A stretch of DNA of 64,000 bases, taken from the NCBI RefSeq assembly GCF_901000735.1, contig NC_081551.1, forward strand, positions 3,967,605 to 4,031,604. The letters run 5' to 3'. Within the stretch, counting starts at the first letter, position 1, and each line of letters begins with the position of its first letter. Below are positions 34,401 through 46,200 of this stretch, in pieces. The notes beneath the pieces are model-generated. The model saw only the letters and a list, made by a program, of their open reading frames with translations, made no database searches and had not been told where the DNA came from. The position numbers and the translations under genes were made by a program. The DNA comes from Corylus avellana (taxonomy: Eukaryota > Streptophyta > Magnoliopsida > Fagales > Betulaceae).

Positions 34401-36669
34401 ACCGTACAAACGGCGATCTATCCAAAGTTCAAAATCAGATGCGGAATTACGAGTACTTGTGTGCATTCACACCCCTCGAAATGTTCCAACCATCATCAAT
34501 CTCCTCGAAGCTTCTTACCCGACCAAAAAATCGCCGATATGTGTCTATGTGCTCCACTTAGTTGAACTCACCGGCCGTGCATCCGCCATGCTCATAGTGC
34601 ATAACACCCGGAAGTCCGGCCGACCGGCCCTCAACCGAACGCAAGCTCAATCCGACCACATCATCAATGCATTCGAGAACTATGAGCAGCATGCTGGTTG
34701 TGTCTCCGTCCAACCCCTCACAGCCATTTCCCCTTACTCCACAATGCATGAAGACATTTGCGGTTTAGCAGAAGACAAACGAGTCGCCTTCATAATCATC
34801 CCTTTCCACAAACAGCAAACTGTTGATGGTGGAATGGAAGCTACAAACCCGGCCTTCCGAATGGTAATATTAAATCGCTACTTATCCCCAAAATCTTAAG
34901 TTCATAGGAAGTGATGACTTTAGTCATTTAGGCCCGGCTTGGTTTGCGAAATAGACCCTTAGATAGACTAGTTAATCATAGGTATAGTTATTCCTGTGTT
35001 TAGTAGCACACTATTCCGGCGAATAGTTATTCCCATGGGACCATTAATTCTATACACACAGGATTAATTAAGCCACTCAAAATTGATTGGCTTATCTAAT
35101 CCTTAAGGAATTGAATACATTTTTCAAAAATACCCATATAATTTTTTTTATTTTATTTTTTTAAAATTTAACTTAAAACAAAACAAAATGAAAAATAAAA
35201 TGGGTAGCTTGACGACCCATTGGGGTGGTTGGCCACCCACATAAGAGGTCAGGGATGGCCGCACCACCCCTAGACGCCTTGTAGCCACCCCAAATTTGCT
35301 TTAGGGGTGGCCGTTACTTTTTCAGGTTTTTTATTTTTTATTTTTTTATAATATAAGTTTGAAAGAAAAAATAATATAGGTTTTTTCGTAGTTTTGATTC
35401 AATTCCAATTTTTGCATGGGTGTTGTTACCAAACTAAGGAATAGGAATATCTATGAGGAGTGCTAGACTTACAAACAAATTTTACAAAAAAACTTTTACA
35501 AACTGATGCAGTACAACATGATTAGGTTTTTCAAAATTTGAACTTATCTTATATCCAATCATGTTGTGCCATATCAGTATGTAAAAGTTTTTCTGTAAAA
35601 TTTGTTTGTAAGCCTAGCATTCCTCAATATCTATTATATTCCACTCTTTTATTCCTAGTAGTAGCTATTCATTTTCTATTGGACTAGACATTCCGCGAAC
35701 CAAACGAGGCCTTAATTTATATTATAACACTTTTCCTCATGTGTGGGCTTAAATGCCCATTCAATAAATAACTCCCCGTCACGTAGAATATTAAACTGAA
35801 ATTGGGTGAATTGTGGAGTCAAGGTTCAAAACTCATAATTTTTTACTTTGTTACCATGTTAAATCACGACTTATCTCAAAATGATAAGTTGATAGGAATT
35901 GAAGGATTTAATTATTTAATTTATATTTTAACAGGTAAACCAAAATGTATTAGCAAATGCACCTTGCTCAGTTGGAGTTCTTGTTGACAGAGGCCTAAAC
36001 GGTTCCACACGCTTAGCTCCAAACCAAGTTTCTCACAACGTTGTTGTACTGTTCTTTGGCGGACCAGACGACAGAGAAGCACTATCCTATGCATGGAGGA
36101 TGTCTGAGCATCCAGGAATAAGCCTTACAGTAATGCGGTTCGTTCCCGGTGAAGATGCACACGAGCATCATGCGTTGCATCCCAGCGGTGACTTAAACGA
36201 CCCCATGATGTTAGCGGTGGAAACAGACATGGAAAGAGAGAAGCAACTCGACGAAGAGCTAATAAACAATTTCAGGTTAAAAAACGGCAATGATGAATCC
36301 GTCGTTTACGTTGAGAAAGTGGTGAATAATGGGGAGGAGACAGTGGCGGTTATAAGGTCGATGGACAATGTTCATGACTTGTTTATTGTCGGGAGAGGAC
36401 AAGGAATGATATCACCATTAACGGCGGGATTAACTGACTGGAGTGAGTGCCCGGAGTTGGGTGCAATAGGGGACTTGCTAGCTTCATCGGATTTTGCAGC
36501 CACGGTTTCCGTTTTAGTGGTGGAGCAGTATATTGGGATGGGACAGCAAGGGGACGTGGTCGGCACGCCGGATAGCTCGGAGCAGCCGAGTCAGCCTTTC
36601 AGCAATATTAATCAGCACATCAACCGGCGATCACCACCACCCAAGGGGCAAAATGTGTTTAGCCCATGA
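31440..36669 (+). CDS. CHX15: Cation/H+ antiporter, CHX15-like
   Basis: Four exons: 31440-31658, 32782-33780, 34294-34863, 35935-36669, all phase 0, coding 840 residues, normal for CHX proteins. The N-terminus has ICYAP-like VCYAPTMITTNGVWQGDNPL, then a multi-helix Na+/H+ exchanger domain (about 40-440) with QPRVISEILGGVILGPS, LFLVGVEMDI, VTAFPVLARILAELKL, the Asn-Asp pair at 208-209 in SSALVNDMCAW, and NTKGLVEMIVLNVGKDQ. The C-terminal cytosolic half has ELRVLVCIHTPRNVPTIINL, SDHIINAFENYEQH, VLVDRGLNGSTRL and GLTDWSECPELGAIGDLLAS. The family exchanges K+ or other monovalent cations for protons in endomembranes or the plasma membrane. The CHX15 subgroup is my recognition of overall resemblance. 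All key segments are present and no break was seen. Confidence 0.93.
31931..32448. repeat. 128-130 bp minisatellite in CHX15-like intron 1
   Basis: Four tandem units starting near 31931, 32061, 32191 and 32319. Each contains CAATCAAAGTTAA, GTTACATATGTCTCATTTAA, ATCAGTGTCCCATC and ACACAAATTC, then a G run and A run ending ATTCCATG. Confidence 0.88.
34931..35711. mobile_element. PIF/Harbinger-type MITE in CHX15-like intron 3
   Basis: Ends GGCCCGGCTTGGTTTGCG and CGCGAACCAAACGAGGCC are inverted. TTA flanks both ends (34928-34930 and 35712-35714), the target size and sequence typical of Harbinger/Tourist elements. 781 bp including a nested element. Confidence 0.75.
35455..35625. mobile_element. 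Mutator-type MITE nested in the Harbinger MITE
   Basis: 171 bp with long inverted ends (GAGGAGTGCTAGACTTACAA / TTGTAAGCCTAGCATTCCTC) and a perfect 9-bp duplication AATATCTAT at 35446-35454 and 35626-35634. Nine bases is the Mutator-family target size. Confidence 0.85.
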
Positions 36670-36827
36670 TTCTATAGTTGGTCAGAAGCAGTAGTGCCTC
36701 AATGGCTCCTAGAAAGAAATACAAAGAAAGAGAGAAAAAAAGTTAGACCTGAATTACCGCAGGTTTTGAGAGAACCCTCCTTAAAACTCAAAAACTCTCA
36801 ATTTACACCCCTGAACTTTCAATTTTA
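36670..36827 (+). other. CHX15-like 3' side up to gap
   Basis: Short downstream sequence with no gene. It contains repeat-like text (ACTCTCAATTTACACCCCTG) just before the gap. Confidence 0.4.
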
Positions 36828-36927
36828 NNNNNNNNNNNNNNNNNNNNNNNNNNNNNNNNNNNNNNNNNNNNNNNNNNNNNNNNNNNNNNNNNNNNNNNNN
36901 NNNNNNNNNNNNNNNNNNNNNNNNNNN
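36828..36927. other. Assembly gap (100 N)
   Basis: Exactly 100 N, probably a gap of unknown true size. Duplication copy 2 begins directly after it. Confidence 0.99.
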
Positions 36928-37746
36928 TTTAAATTAAAAAAAATGCAATTCTATTTTCCTTGGCTGCCACTCATGGTCTATCACACCAGTTTGAAAATTT
37001 TTCTAGGTTCATTTAACATGTCAGTAATAACATGACACAAACTATGCGTTAGCTTGACGTAAAGCCGCACCTTTTCCCCTTGTAATAGGTTCAAGACTCA
37101 ATAATTGATGTCTTAGACAGACATCCAAAACGAATGTGTTATTTGTATGTGTGTTCGAGACTCAATATATGTATGTGTGTTATTTATATTATTATATATG
37201 TGTTATATATTAATATTAACATACTAATTAGTAGAGCATCTTATATAATATACTTGTAATATAGTTAATTGTACTATATTTAATTAGTTCTATTATCTAA
37301 TTATATATAATAACGTTTTGTTAATTTGTTACCTATAAACTATGGTTATATGCTAGATTAGGCCCTTCAACTGCCCTGCCCCAAGATCCAGTGACTTCAT
37401 CCCGATCCATCCCAGCCCATTTTTGATCCAACCCGATGACCCATGAGATATGAGGGTCAACCCAGTTATAAGGGAAGAACCAAAGAACACGCCCCGATTG
37501 ACATATGTGAGTTATAGAGAAAAAATATCATATATTTCCATTTGAGCCACATTACAATAATGATAATAATAACTGTTAGTTTGCTGTTATGTTAGTTTTT
37601 TTTCTTTTTTCTTTTTTCTCTGTTATGTTAGTTTACTTTCAGTTAAAGTGGTTGTACATACAGTTGAACTCATTACTCGAGCAGTAGCCGTAGTTGGTTT
37701 GTAATCAAGGAGAGTATATATACATTGTAAATGTAAAGTTTTATTC

Positions 37747-38044
37747 TGTAGAAACATTTAATAAGATAAATATGAAGTGGAATAATATGAAACAAATGAA
37801 AGAGAGAAAGACACAGTGGTTCAGCATATAGCATACATCTACACATCAAAGCATTAATAGATTACATATTTCATTAATTATATGATCTGAGTACATAGCT
37901 CTATTTATAGACATTTATATGTGATTTGAAATATTTCAAATATAAAAATATCCCTTAAATTATGATTAATAAATATTATCTAAATCCCTTCATTTAGGGA
38001 ATACAAAATCAAAATTTAGTCTAAAGGATTTATATCCTTTAACA
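37747..38044. mobile_element. Solo LTR, copy 2 only
   Basis: 298 bp, TGTAGAAAC...CTTTAACA, absent at the matching site in copy 1 (GTTTCATTCAAG). The flanks TATTC and CATTC look like a 5-bp target duplication with one change. It contains CTCTATTTATAGAC, a TATA-like motif. Confidence 0.7.
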
Positions 38045-38163
38045 CATTCAAGAAATACAATACAGAAAAATATCATCTTCTCCATATTTTCTCTCCAAAC
38101 TTCCTCTGTTTTTCCTTTCTTGCTTTCCTTATTACATTGATTCCGTGTTTCTTAATACTTTAC

Positions 38164-38622
38164 TCACGTAGAGAAAAGAATGGAAACTAAAATTGCGAGA
38201 AAGGAAATGGCATAAAACAGCCAAGTGATAATTTGGAGCCACAATGGAAATGGAATTGTAATGGCGGTAAATAAAGCGGTCACTGCGAAGAAGACACCAA
38301 TAAGGTCGAGCACTCGGGCTATCACTGGAAACTTGGACTTCATGAATATGCTGACGAAGAGGCAAGCAAAGCATAATAAGAGTTGGAAAGATACCACGTG
38401 AAAGCTTGGAGAGAATTTCAACTGAAGTTGGGCATGTGTGAGAGCTACTGCAGGTGCCCAAGCAAAGCAAAAGGTCACCATTATCTTCACCCAATCTGTA
38501 ATATGGTTATGCACTTCCAAAAGAAATGGTTGGGCAGCTGCTTCTAGGTCGGGTGGTGGCTGCAGCCCTTGGGGGTGAAATATTCTCTGAAAAAGTTGAT
38601 ACAAATGTGTGAAAGTAGTCAT
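38164..38622 (-). CDS. Small four-helix membrane protein, copy B
   Basis: 152-residue single-exon frame from ATG 38622 (MTTFTHLYQLFQRIFHPQG). It has the same four hydrophobic segments as copy A and an extra AQPF near residue 33. Differences from copy A are scattered and mostly conservative (AIAF/AVAL, PIFL/PSFH, AFFTA/ALFTA), and both frames remain open. Function unknown, probably an integral membrane protein. It lies 1.6 kb upstream of and divergent from CAMTA copy 2, in the same relation as copy A to CAMTA copy 1. A solo LTR lies about 120 bp past its 3' end. Confidence 0.7.
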   Translation of the reverse strand: MTTFTHLYQLFQRIFHPQGLQPPPDLEAAAQPFLLEVHNHITDWVKIMVTFCFAWAPAVALTHAQLQLKFSPSFHVVSFQLLLCFACLFVSIFMKSKFPVIARVLDLIGVFFAVTALFTAITIPFPLWLQIITWLFYAISFLAILVSILFST

Positions 38623-38667
38623 TTTTGGTGTCAGCTAAAATGGGGATTGCTACTGCATGCTTGTGTC

Positions 38668-38679
38668 TATATTTATATA
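38668..38679 (-). promoter_or_regulatory. TATA box candidate for membrane protein copy B
   Basis: Minus strand TATATAAATATA about 46-57 bases upstream of the ATG at 38622, conserved in place with copy A. Confidence 0.45.
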
Positions 38680-38759
38680 GGGGTTGAATACTTGAAAGGC
38701 ATCTGCCTTATACACATACGGCAAAAAGCAAATTGGGGGAATTTTTTTTTTTTTTTTTT

Positions 38760-39510
38760 TTAAGGGGAAACACGGTTTCAACTTTCAAGTGGGAATGAGG
38801 GTTTTGAATTTTTATTTTTTTATTTGAGGGGATGGTTTGACGAAGACACCGTAGCAATACAAAGCAAATTGAGGGGATTTTTTTTTTTTTTTAAAGGGGA
38901 GACAAGGTTTCAAGTGGGGGAGGGTTTTGAATTTTTTTTTTTTTTTTTTCCTTCTTTTTTTCGGTTTGACGAAGACACTTTGCAAGCAAGGGCGGAACTG
39001 CATGGCCCCAAGGGGCATGTAGTTCCCGAAATGTTTTAAAAATTAAAATTTTTACTCTTAAATTTTTTAATTTTGTACTCGTAAATTTTATTTACTCATA
39101 AAATTTTTAATTTTATCTCTCCAAAATTTAAATGCTAGTTCCACCCCCCTCGTTGCAATTGCAAAACATATTAGAAATAGGAGAAATTGGGGGGAGGGTT
39201 TTGAACTTCTGTTTGGATGGTTTGATGAAGACACGGTTTCAGACAGTCATGTGGCAATTTTAGTTGGAGGGTGAATTTTGAGTAAACACGGTTTCTAGTT
39301 CTAGTTTCTACCAAGTCAGCGATGTCATCCCTAGCGGCTAGCGTGAAAAAATGGGTATCCACCTTCTGGACACTTTTCTCGCGCAAATAAAATAAGAGAA
39401 ATTGGGGGACGGTTTTGAATTTTTTTTTTTTTGGAGGGGATGCATTGCGAAGACACGGTTTGTGGCACTTTTTTTTGGAGGGGAATATTTTAAGGAAACA
39501 CGGTTTCTAG
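38760..39510. repeat. GACACGGTTTC degenerate repeat array, copy 2
   Basis: Same unit style as 9335-9560 and 10740-11120, interrupted by the 166-bp hAT MITE (38987-39152). Confidence 0.55.
38987..39152. mobile_element. hAT MITE, 166 bp, uninterrupted form
   Basis: Ends CAAGGGCGGAACTGC and AGTTCCACCCCCCTCG, with TTGCAATT to the right. It shows the state before the 981-bp insertion seen in copy 1. Confidence 0.65.
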
Positions 39511-40213
39511 GTTGGGAAATGCTAGAATGCAATTACTTCCCCACAATTTTTCCATCAAATGCTGAGGTGGCAAGCCCACTTACAATATTTTATTATTTTT
39601 TTTAAAATAAATTAAAATCAAAATAAAAATAAAGAAAAGTTAATAAAAAAAACTTTAAAAAATAGAAGGGTATATGAACTTTAAAAGTGAAGAAGAATTT
39701 GATGGTAATTTGAAACAGTTATATGAACTTGTCCCTAATAAAATTACTGAATTAAAAAAAAAAAAATTGTAAGAATAAAATAGAATAAATAGCGGTAAGA
39801 ATAGTAGTTAAAAGTAGAAACTTTTACTTCGTTCATGCTCCTGCCATCGACGGCTCATGCTCCTGCCATTGACGGCTTTTACGTCAAAACGAACTGGAAA
39901 GTCTTTAACATTCCTTCTTTCTATTATCTTTCATGAACTTCAGTAATGACAAGAACTTGTTTGTGAATCGTCGGTGTCTCAATTCCACTTCCCACCTCTG
40001 TTTCCTCTGTAGGTTGCTCATCGTAGCCTCTAAAATCTCTCACTTTTTTTTTGGTGGCAATCTACCCTCATTCTTGATCACATATCCTCTATTATCATAG
40101 ATACTTTTCTAGGCCACCACTTTTCATATCAAAGAACCATCTGTCAATTGTACTAGTATTTATGGTGAATGGGTTCGAGTACTGAGTTGGAGTGAGTAAC
40201 CCAGAACGAGTTC
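39511..40213 (+). promoter_or_regulatory. 5' flank of CAMTA copy 2
   Basis: 39511-39740 differs from copy 1. From about 39770 to the ATG it matches copy 1 closely, with an additional CATGCTCCTGCCATYGACGG unit near 39835-39880. This is the only promoter available to the copy 2/copy 3 chimera. Confidence 0.4.
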
Positions 40214-43200
40214 ATGGCGGAGAGCAGGCGCTATGGCCTTGGTGACCAACCAGGTGAGGATTTTGTTGATTCTCGTATTTTGCTTCAAGTGGAATCGTGG
40301 GTGTTTTAGGTGTTTCCTCTTTCTTCTTCTTCTTCTTCCTTTTTTTTTTTTTTTTTTTTTTACCCTTTAGATTATATATTATGTATATTTTTTCATGAGG
40401 TTTTGATGCTTTTATGATATGCAGTAGGAAATGTTTGTAATATTTTGTGTTTGGGGGAGCTTTGCATTTGGTACTTATTTTGATGAATACTATAGCTCTT
40501 GGTGAATTTCTACTGTTAACTATTTATAGGATCCTTATGTGCTGGGTTGCGAATGAGTTGAAATTTTCAGGGGTTAAATTTGGAGGAGAACCTGGAACAT
40601 TTATCTACTCAAATTATTTTTTTAATGGTATACGTGCATATAATGCATTGGTGCATGCCCATAACCGAGCTTAGATTCAAAACCCATTTTCAGTCACTTG
40701 CTCTCTTAAAATGCCTGCTTTTTGGATGGACAAGCATACACTCAACATATGACATTTGGTGTGAACGAATTTGCATAAATTTGACGCTTTAAGTAGTATT
40801 TTGTGTAAAATTATTGTATACTTGTTAGTTTGAAGTCAGCCGTACATGTCATGGTTTCAAATTAATCGTACAGATCTTCTGTTAATGTGATTTGGTGGAA
40901 TGCAGATATGGAGCAAATACACATAGAAGCACAACATCGATGGCTACGCCCAGCTGAAATTTGTGAAATTCTTCGAAATTATAAGAAGTTTCATATTGCC
41001 CCACAACCTGCAAATGTGCCAGAAAGTACGACTCCTTCCTGCATTGCTTTTGTTTGATATCATGCACAATAATGGTTACAAGTTACTTCTACCAGATAAC
41101 AGCAGCTATCTCAATGATATTATCGACTCAGTTTTCTTTTTACATAAGCTAATTATTTAACCTCCCTGTTGTATGAAAAAAAAAAAAAAAAAACTGAGAT
41201 CAAGTTTCTTTTGCAATTGGTTTAATTGATGATAAGTCATCAACACTTGTGAGGCTAATCAGTTGTTTGGTATCATATCCGAGATATCATGTATATTGTA
41301 TAGTATACCTTTTATTACCAAATTGTACTAGCTAGTTATCTGAACCAATCTGTTTCAGAATTCTTATATATGGAGCCTATTTTCTCATTCTTCTGCTACT
41401 TACTGATATGATCGTAATTATTTGATATTGTCTGGTGTCATGTTAGAGTCCAATAAGAAGTATATCTCCGTAGATTTTATAGTCCCAATAAATAGTTATA
41501 TTCATTCCTTATTAGAGTCATTAGAGTCGTCCAATTAGGTCTATTATGTAATCAATAGTATAGTGTTTCTCTATTTAAAGGGGAATTATCAATAACAAAG
41601 GATGAGTTGATTATTATTTTAGAATACAGTTTATTGTGTTTTGGAGGTCAAGGCTCCCTTGAAGTAGCCATTGGAGATAACGGCTCTCTCGAAGTAGCCG
41701 ATTTATCCTTTCCTATATATGTTTTATTATTAGTTGGTTCGCATCACTTGCTATATCCAATTTTCTCTCATTGCCTATAACAGTTAAAATTGAGAAATTC
41801 TATTCACGTAGACATTATTTACCCACCTATTATTATATGTATTACCCTTTTTTTATGAATAATTATTCAATGTATAACATGTAGTCTTCCAAATTCCCAA
41901 TATGATGAATGCTGGTTTCTCCGACCCAGGGCTGGAGTATGTTACCATGAGTTTAAACTCCTAAGCTAGGTGGCACCTATCACTGAAAAGCAGAAAATTA
42001 TTTTTAAAATTAATTCTGATGCATATGGTATCGATTTCTGTGCTCATTCAATCCTCTGGACTTTGTTTCTCCCTTCGCCTGTTCAGCTTTCAAAGGATTG
42101 CAGTAAAAGAAATCAAACAAGCTAAAGGAATGAAGAAAAGGATCTTGCATTCGATGGTTGAACTGTGATACAGCAGACAATATATTCAGTCTGTAAATGA
42201 GAACTAAAGATGGAAAATAAGAAAGTATACAGTAAGGCAATCCCTGATTTGTGGGATTGTCAATCACCATTAATCCTTACACAGTAATCAAGTGTGTCCT
42301 TGTAAACCATAGACTCCATTACTGTCTTGACAGGCTGATATTCTTCTTTCCTTCTTTGTGCCATTGACTGTTATACGGTCTTGGTTCCATGAATCCTTAG
42401 CTGCTATGATTTCCTTATCTTCATGATCAACAGCTACACTTTCCTTTTCTTCATGATCAGGTGTACAATCAGGCTTTGCAGAGATTGCTGCATGATAAAT
42501 GTTTTCCTTATCTTCATGACCAGCAGCTATACCATGTGTTCTAACATGCAGTACATTATTGATTTGTTTCACCTTTAAGTTCTTGTGGCTTATTTAGAAT
42601 GCTCTATTGTTGAATTTAGAAACATTTCTCTTCCTTACTAAGCCGTATAATTTATTCTCCTCTTTTTTCTTCTTTCTCTGGATGAACTTAGTTTCCTCTG
42701 TCATCTGTAACTGATGGTTTAGAGAGCCAGAAGAGCATGTCCTTTATGTTAGCTCATAGATAACAAAATTTCTTGTAGTTGTAGGTATATATACATATAT
42801 TAAAGCATCATCTACTCTGAAAATGAGGCACTCCTTGAACAATTTTTTTTCCTTAATTTTTCAAAATTAAGTACATACTTCTAAACTTATCTTCACCAGA
42901 CATGTATTTCCAATTTCAGGTGGTTCACTTTTTCTTTTTGATCGGAAGGTGACGAGATACTTCAGAAAAGATGGCCATAAATGGAGGAAGAGAAATGGAA
43001 AGATGGAGAAGGAAGCTCACGAGATGCTCATGGTAAGCATCGGGCATCATGCTTGATTAAAGACATTTAAATCATGCTGATGTGTGCTGTTCACTGAATA
43101 ATATGGTTTTTTGTTTCATTCTCATTTAGGGAGAGATATATGTTAAAATATTCTTTCTGCTTTCTTACTAACTGTGTAGAGAAAATTATACTTGCTTTCA

Positions 43201-46200
43201 GGTTGGAGGAAGTTATGTGTTGGACTGCTACTATGCCTATGGTGAAGAAAATGAAAATTTTCAAAGACGTAGTTATTGGATGCTTGAAAAGTGAGTGTGT
43301 AAATAGTTATTTGCATGGTGTTTACTGAAGATTTTGTTTGAATAATTTGCGTTATAAGTTCTCTATGTGTATATCTGTTAGGGTGAGAAGTACATCGGGA
43401 GTCCAACAAGATTAAGTTAATATACATATTATACCTTCCAAATATATATATATATATATATACATATTATAAAACTATTAATAGTCCAAAAGCCTAAGCT
43501 AATGGGGTTAGGTCCACTTAAATATATTAACTACTATTTTTCTTTATATTTTCTTAATGTGGGACACAAACCTCACAAGTACACTTACAACAAATCTCCC
43601 CCACACTTATGAGTCTCTTCTACGTTGACCATACTCTCTCTCAAGTGTGAGTCCTTTGCACAAGAGTGTCACACGTACTCCAAGAGCCACCACACTCTTT
43701 TTACCAAAGTCAAACCAAATGTATCAAACCTAGACACTCGTATCAGAAGCGGAAGCTAACCATAGCTCTTATACCAATTGTTAGGGAGAGAAACACCGCA
43801 GGAGTCCAACAAGAGTAATTAAATATACATATTAGGACACTACTTCTTGCCCAAAAGCCTAAGCTAATGGGTTTGAGTCCACTTAAGTATATTAACTACT
43901 CTTTTTCTTTATACATTTTCAATGTAGGATACAAACTTCACAAGTGCACTCACAACAATATCCTTGCTCATCATGAAAAACTAGATTTTGTAAATATTAA
44001 TCTTCTATGTTCTGTTATTTGAAGGGTAATTAAAGTTTTTTTTTTTTTTTTTTAAGTAATTCAATCTCATTAGAAAGCGCAAAGGGGACAACCCTCAATT
44101 GATCTTAGAATATAGGCTTGTTTTAGTGTCATAATCTTTGGGATATGTTTAAAGTCTACTATCAAGCATGGAGACTAATATTTTATTTTAGAAAAAGTTG
44201 GAACATTTGTTGCATCTGATTTTGAGATTTTTTTTTTTTTTTTGACTTCCAATGAGTTGATTCTTTTTCTTGTTATCTTTCCGGCCTTGCAACGAATTGA
44301 TTGTTGAACAAAAATGTGAGGTCCCCTGCTGTGCCTCTCCCTCACACCACACACGTACACATAAAGAACAAGCAGATGCACTATACCTATGGTATTTTTT
44401 TTTTTTTTTCCTTTCCTATTTTCATGTTTGATGTGATTTGAGGTGGAAAAAGGGAGAAAAATGAGAAAGTAGAAAACGATTATTAATTTATAATAGAGAA
44501 ATGATCAAAATCATTCTCTGGAAGCCGAAACAGAAGAAATGCAAAAACAGCAAGGTCTCCATGCTAGAAATCCTCTTTGCTCTCAAAAAAAGAAAAAAAA
44601 AAAAAAAAGGACAGCTCTGTTCCCAACACTTGAAAAAAGAAAAAAAGAACTAAACTCAAGAGAAATCTTACAACATATATTGAGCTTATACGGTTGAAAA
44701 TATTTCACTTAAACAAGAAGAGGAAGAAGACTGTTGACGATTTTTATTTTTGTTTTCTGTTTTTCCTTTTGGCTTTCCCCTCATCTATCGCTGCCTCTAG
44801 AGAAGATACTCTACCATGCCTCTCCATGTTACTATTTCTTTTTAGTTTGCTCTACTTTTTTCCTTTTCCCCCCAACAATGATTTATATTAGTGCTCCTTC
44901 AACTTAAGGGTATGTGATGATAGCAATATCTTCAGTTCTAGTTATCAACATTGTGCAGTTATTTGTAATGGGTTAAAGTAGATAACTCATTTCTGTTATA
45001 ATATAGTTTAGTTAGTTGAGAAGGTTATAATACAATTTAGTTAGTTGAGAGTTAGTTGAAGTGTTAGTTGAGGGAGGATGTATAAATAGTCTGAATGAGA
45101 ATGTAATCGGTAGCTTTGTAGACAATTGTTCATTGTGAACTTGGAGGAGGAGTCCTCGAATACTCAAGGAGGTTTAGGTATCCTCGAAATACCTAGTTCA
45201 ATAGTCAATTCATTCATTCATTCTATTCTTTCTATCTTTCCTTTCCCATATTTGCATTCATTAACAGCTGTTATTAGAACAGAACTGTTACAAGTGGTAT
45301 CAGAGCCATTTGTTTTTTCTTTTCATGAAAACTAGATCTATGGGGCAAGAGTCTGATTTGGCACAATTCAGGAAGGAGTTTAAAAAGTTACAGGATGATG
45401 TATCAGCTTATAAAACCATTCAGGAGGAGTTGAATGTAAGGATTGATCGTAATGAGTCGAAGCATGATGAACATGCAAGAAAACAGGAGGAGTATATGAG
45501 GCAGCAAAAGGAGCATATGAGGCAGCAGGAGGAGCATATGAGGCAGCAGGATGCACAATTTGCTCAATTGCTGAAATATTTCCAAGAGACAAAGAAGGCG
45601 CCAGAACAGAAAGATAAAAGTTCTTCTTTTGATTCTATGGAGGCCAATTTTGGCTCAACCTCAAAAGGAATGAGTCATGCAGCAGATGGTGAAGGGTTTC
45701 AAACTAGGTTCATTCGATGGGAATTTCCAATGTTTGATGGAGACGAACCGATGAATTGGTGCTATAAGGCTGTTCAGTTTTTTGAGCATTTCTCTACACC
45801 AGATCAACAAAGGCTGAAAATTGCTTCATTTCACATGAAAGGTACAGCTCTAATTTGGTTGAAAGAATTACCTAAGTCAAATTCTTTTTCATCTTGGGAT
45901 GATTTTGCTAGAGCTTTACAAAAACGATTTGGCATGGGGTTTTACGATGATCCTATGGAAAGCTTCGCTAAGTTGACGCAAGGGGGCTCACTAGAGGAAG
46001 ATAAGAAACAATTTAAAAATTCATTAGGCGAACAAGTCAAGTTGGAAAAAGAAATTAATTCGCCTTTGAATGAGAAGGTAGAGACCCAAGAAGAATTCAA
46101 GAAAGGCGAAGTGAAGGCAGAGGGATCCTCAGCTGAATCTATTGCTGCCCTTGATAAAGTCGATACCGTCAAACAAAGAATGGAAGCTGCGTATGAGACT

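Noticed and set aside
7645..36927. Whole duplication as a simple contig overlap
   Set aside because: Unlike the three small gap overlaps, the sequence before the 36828 gap (CHX15-like 3' end) does not recur after it, and the copies differ by transposons, so a true duplication is preferred, though allelic misplacement is not excluded.
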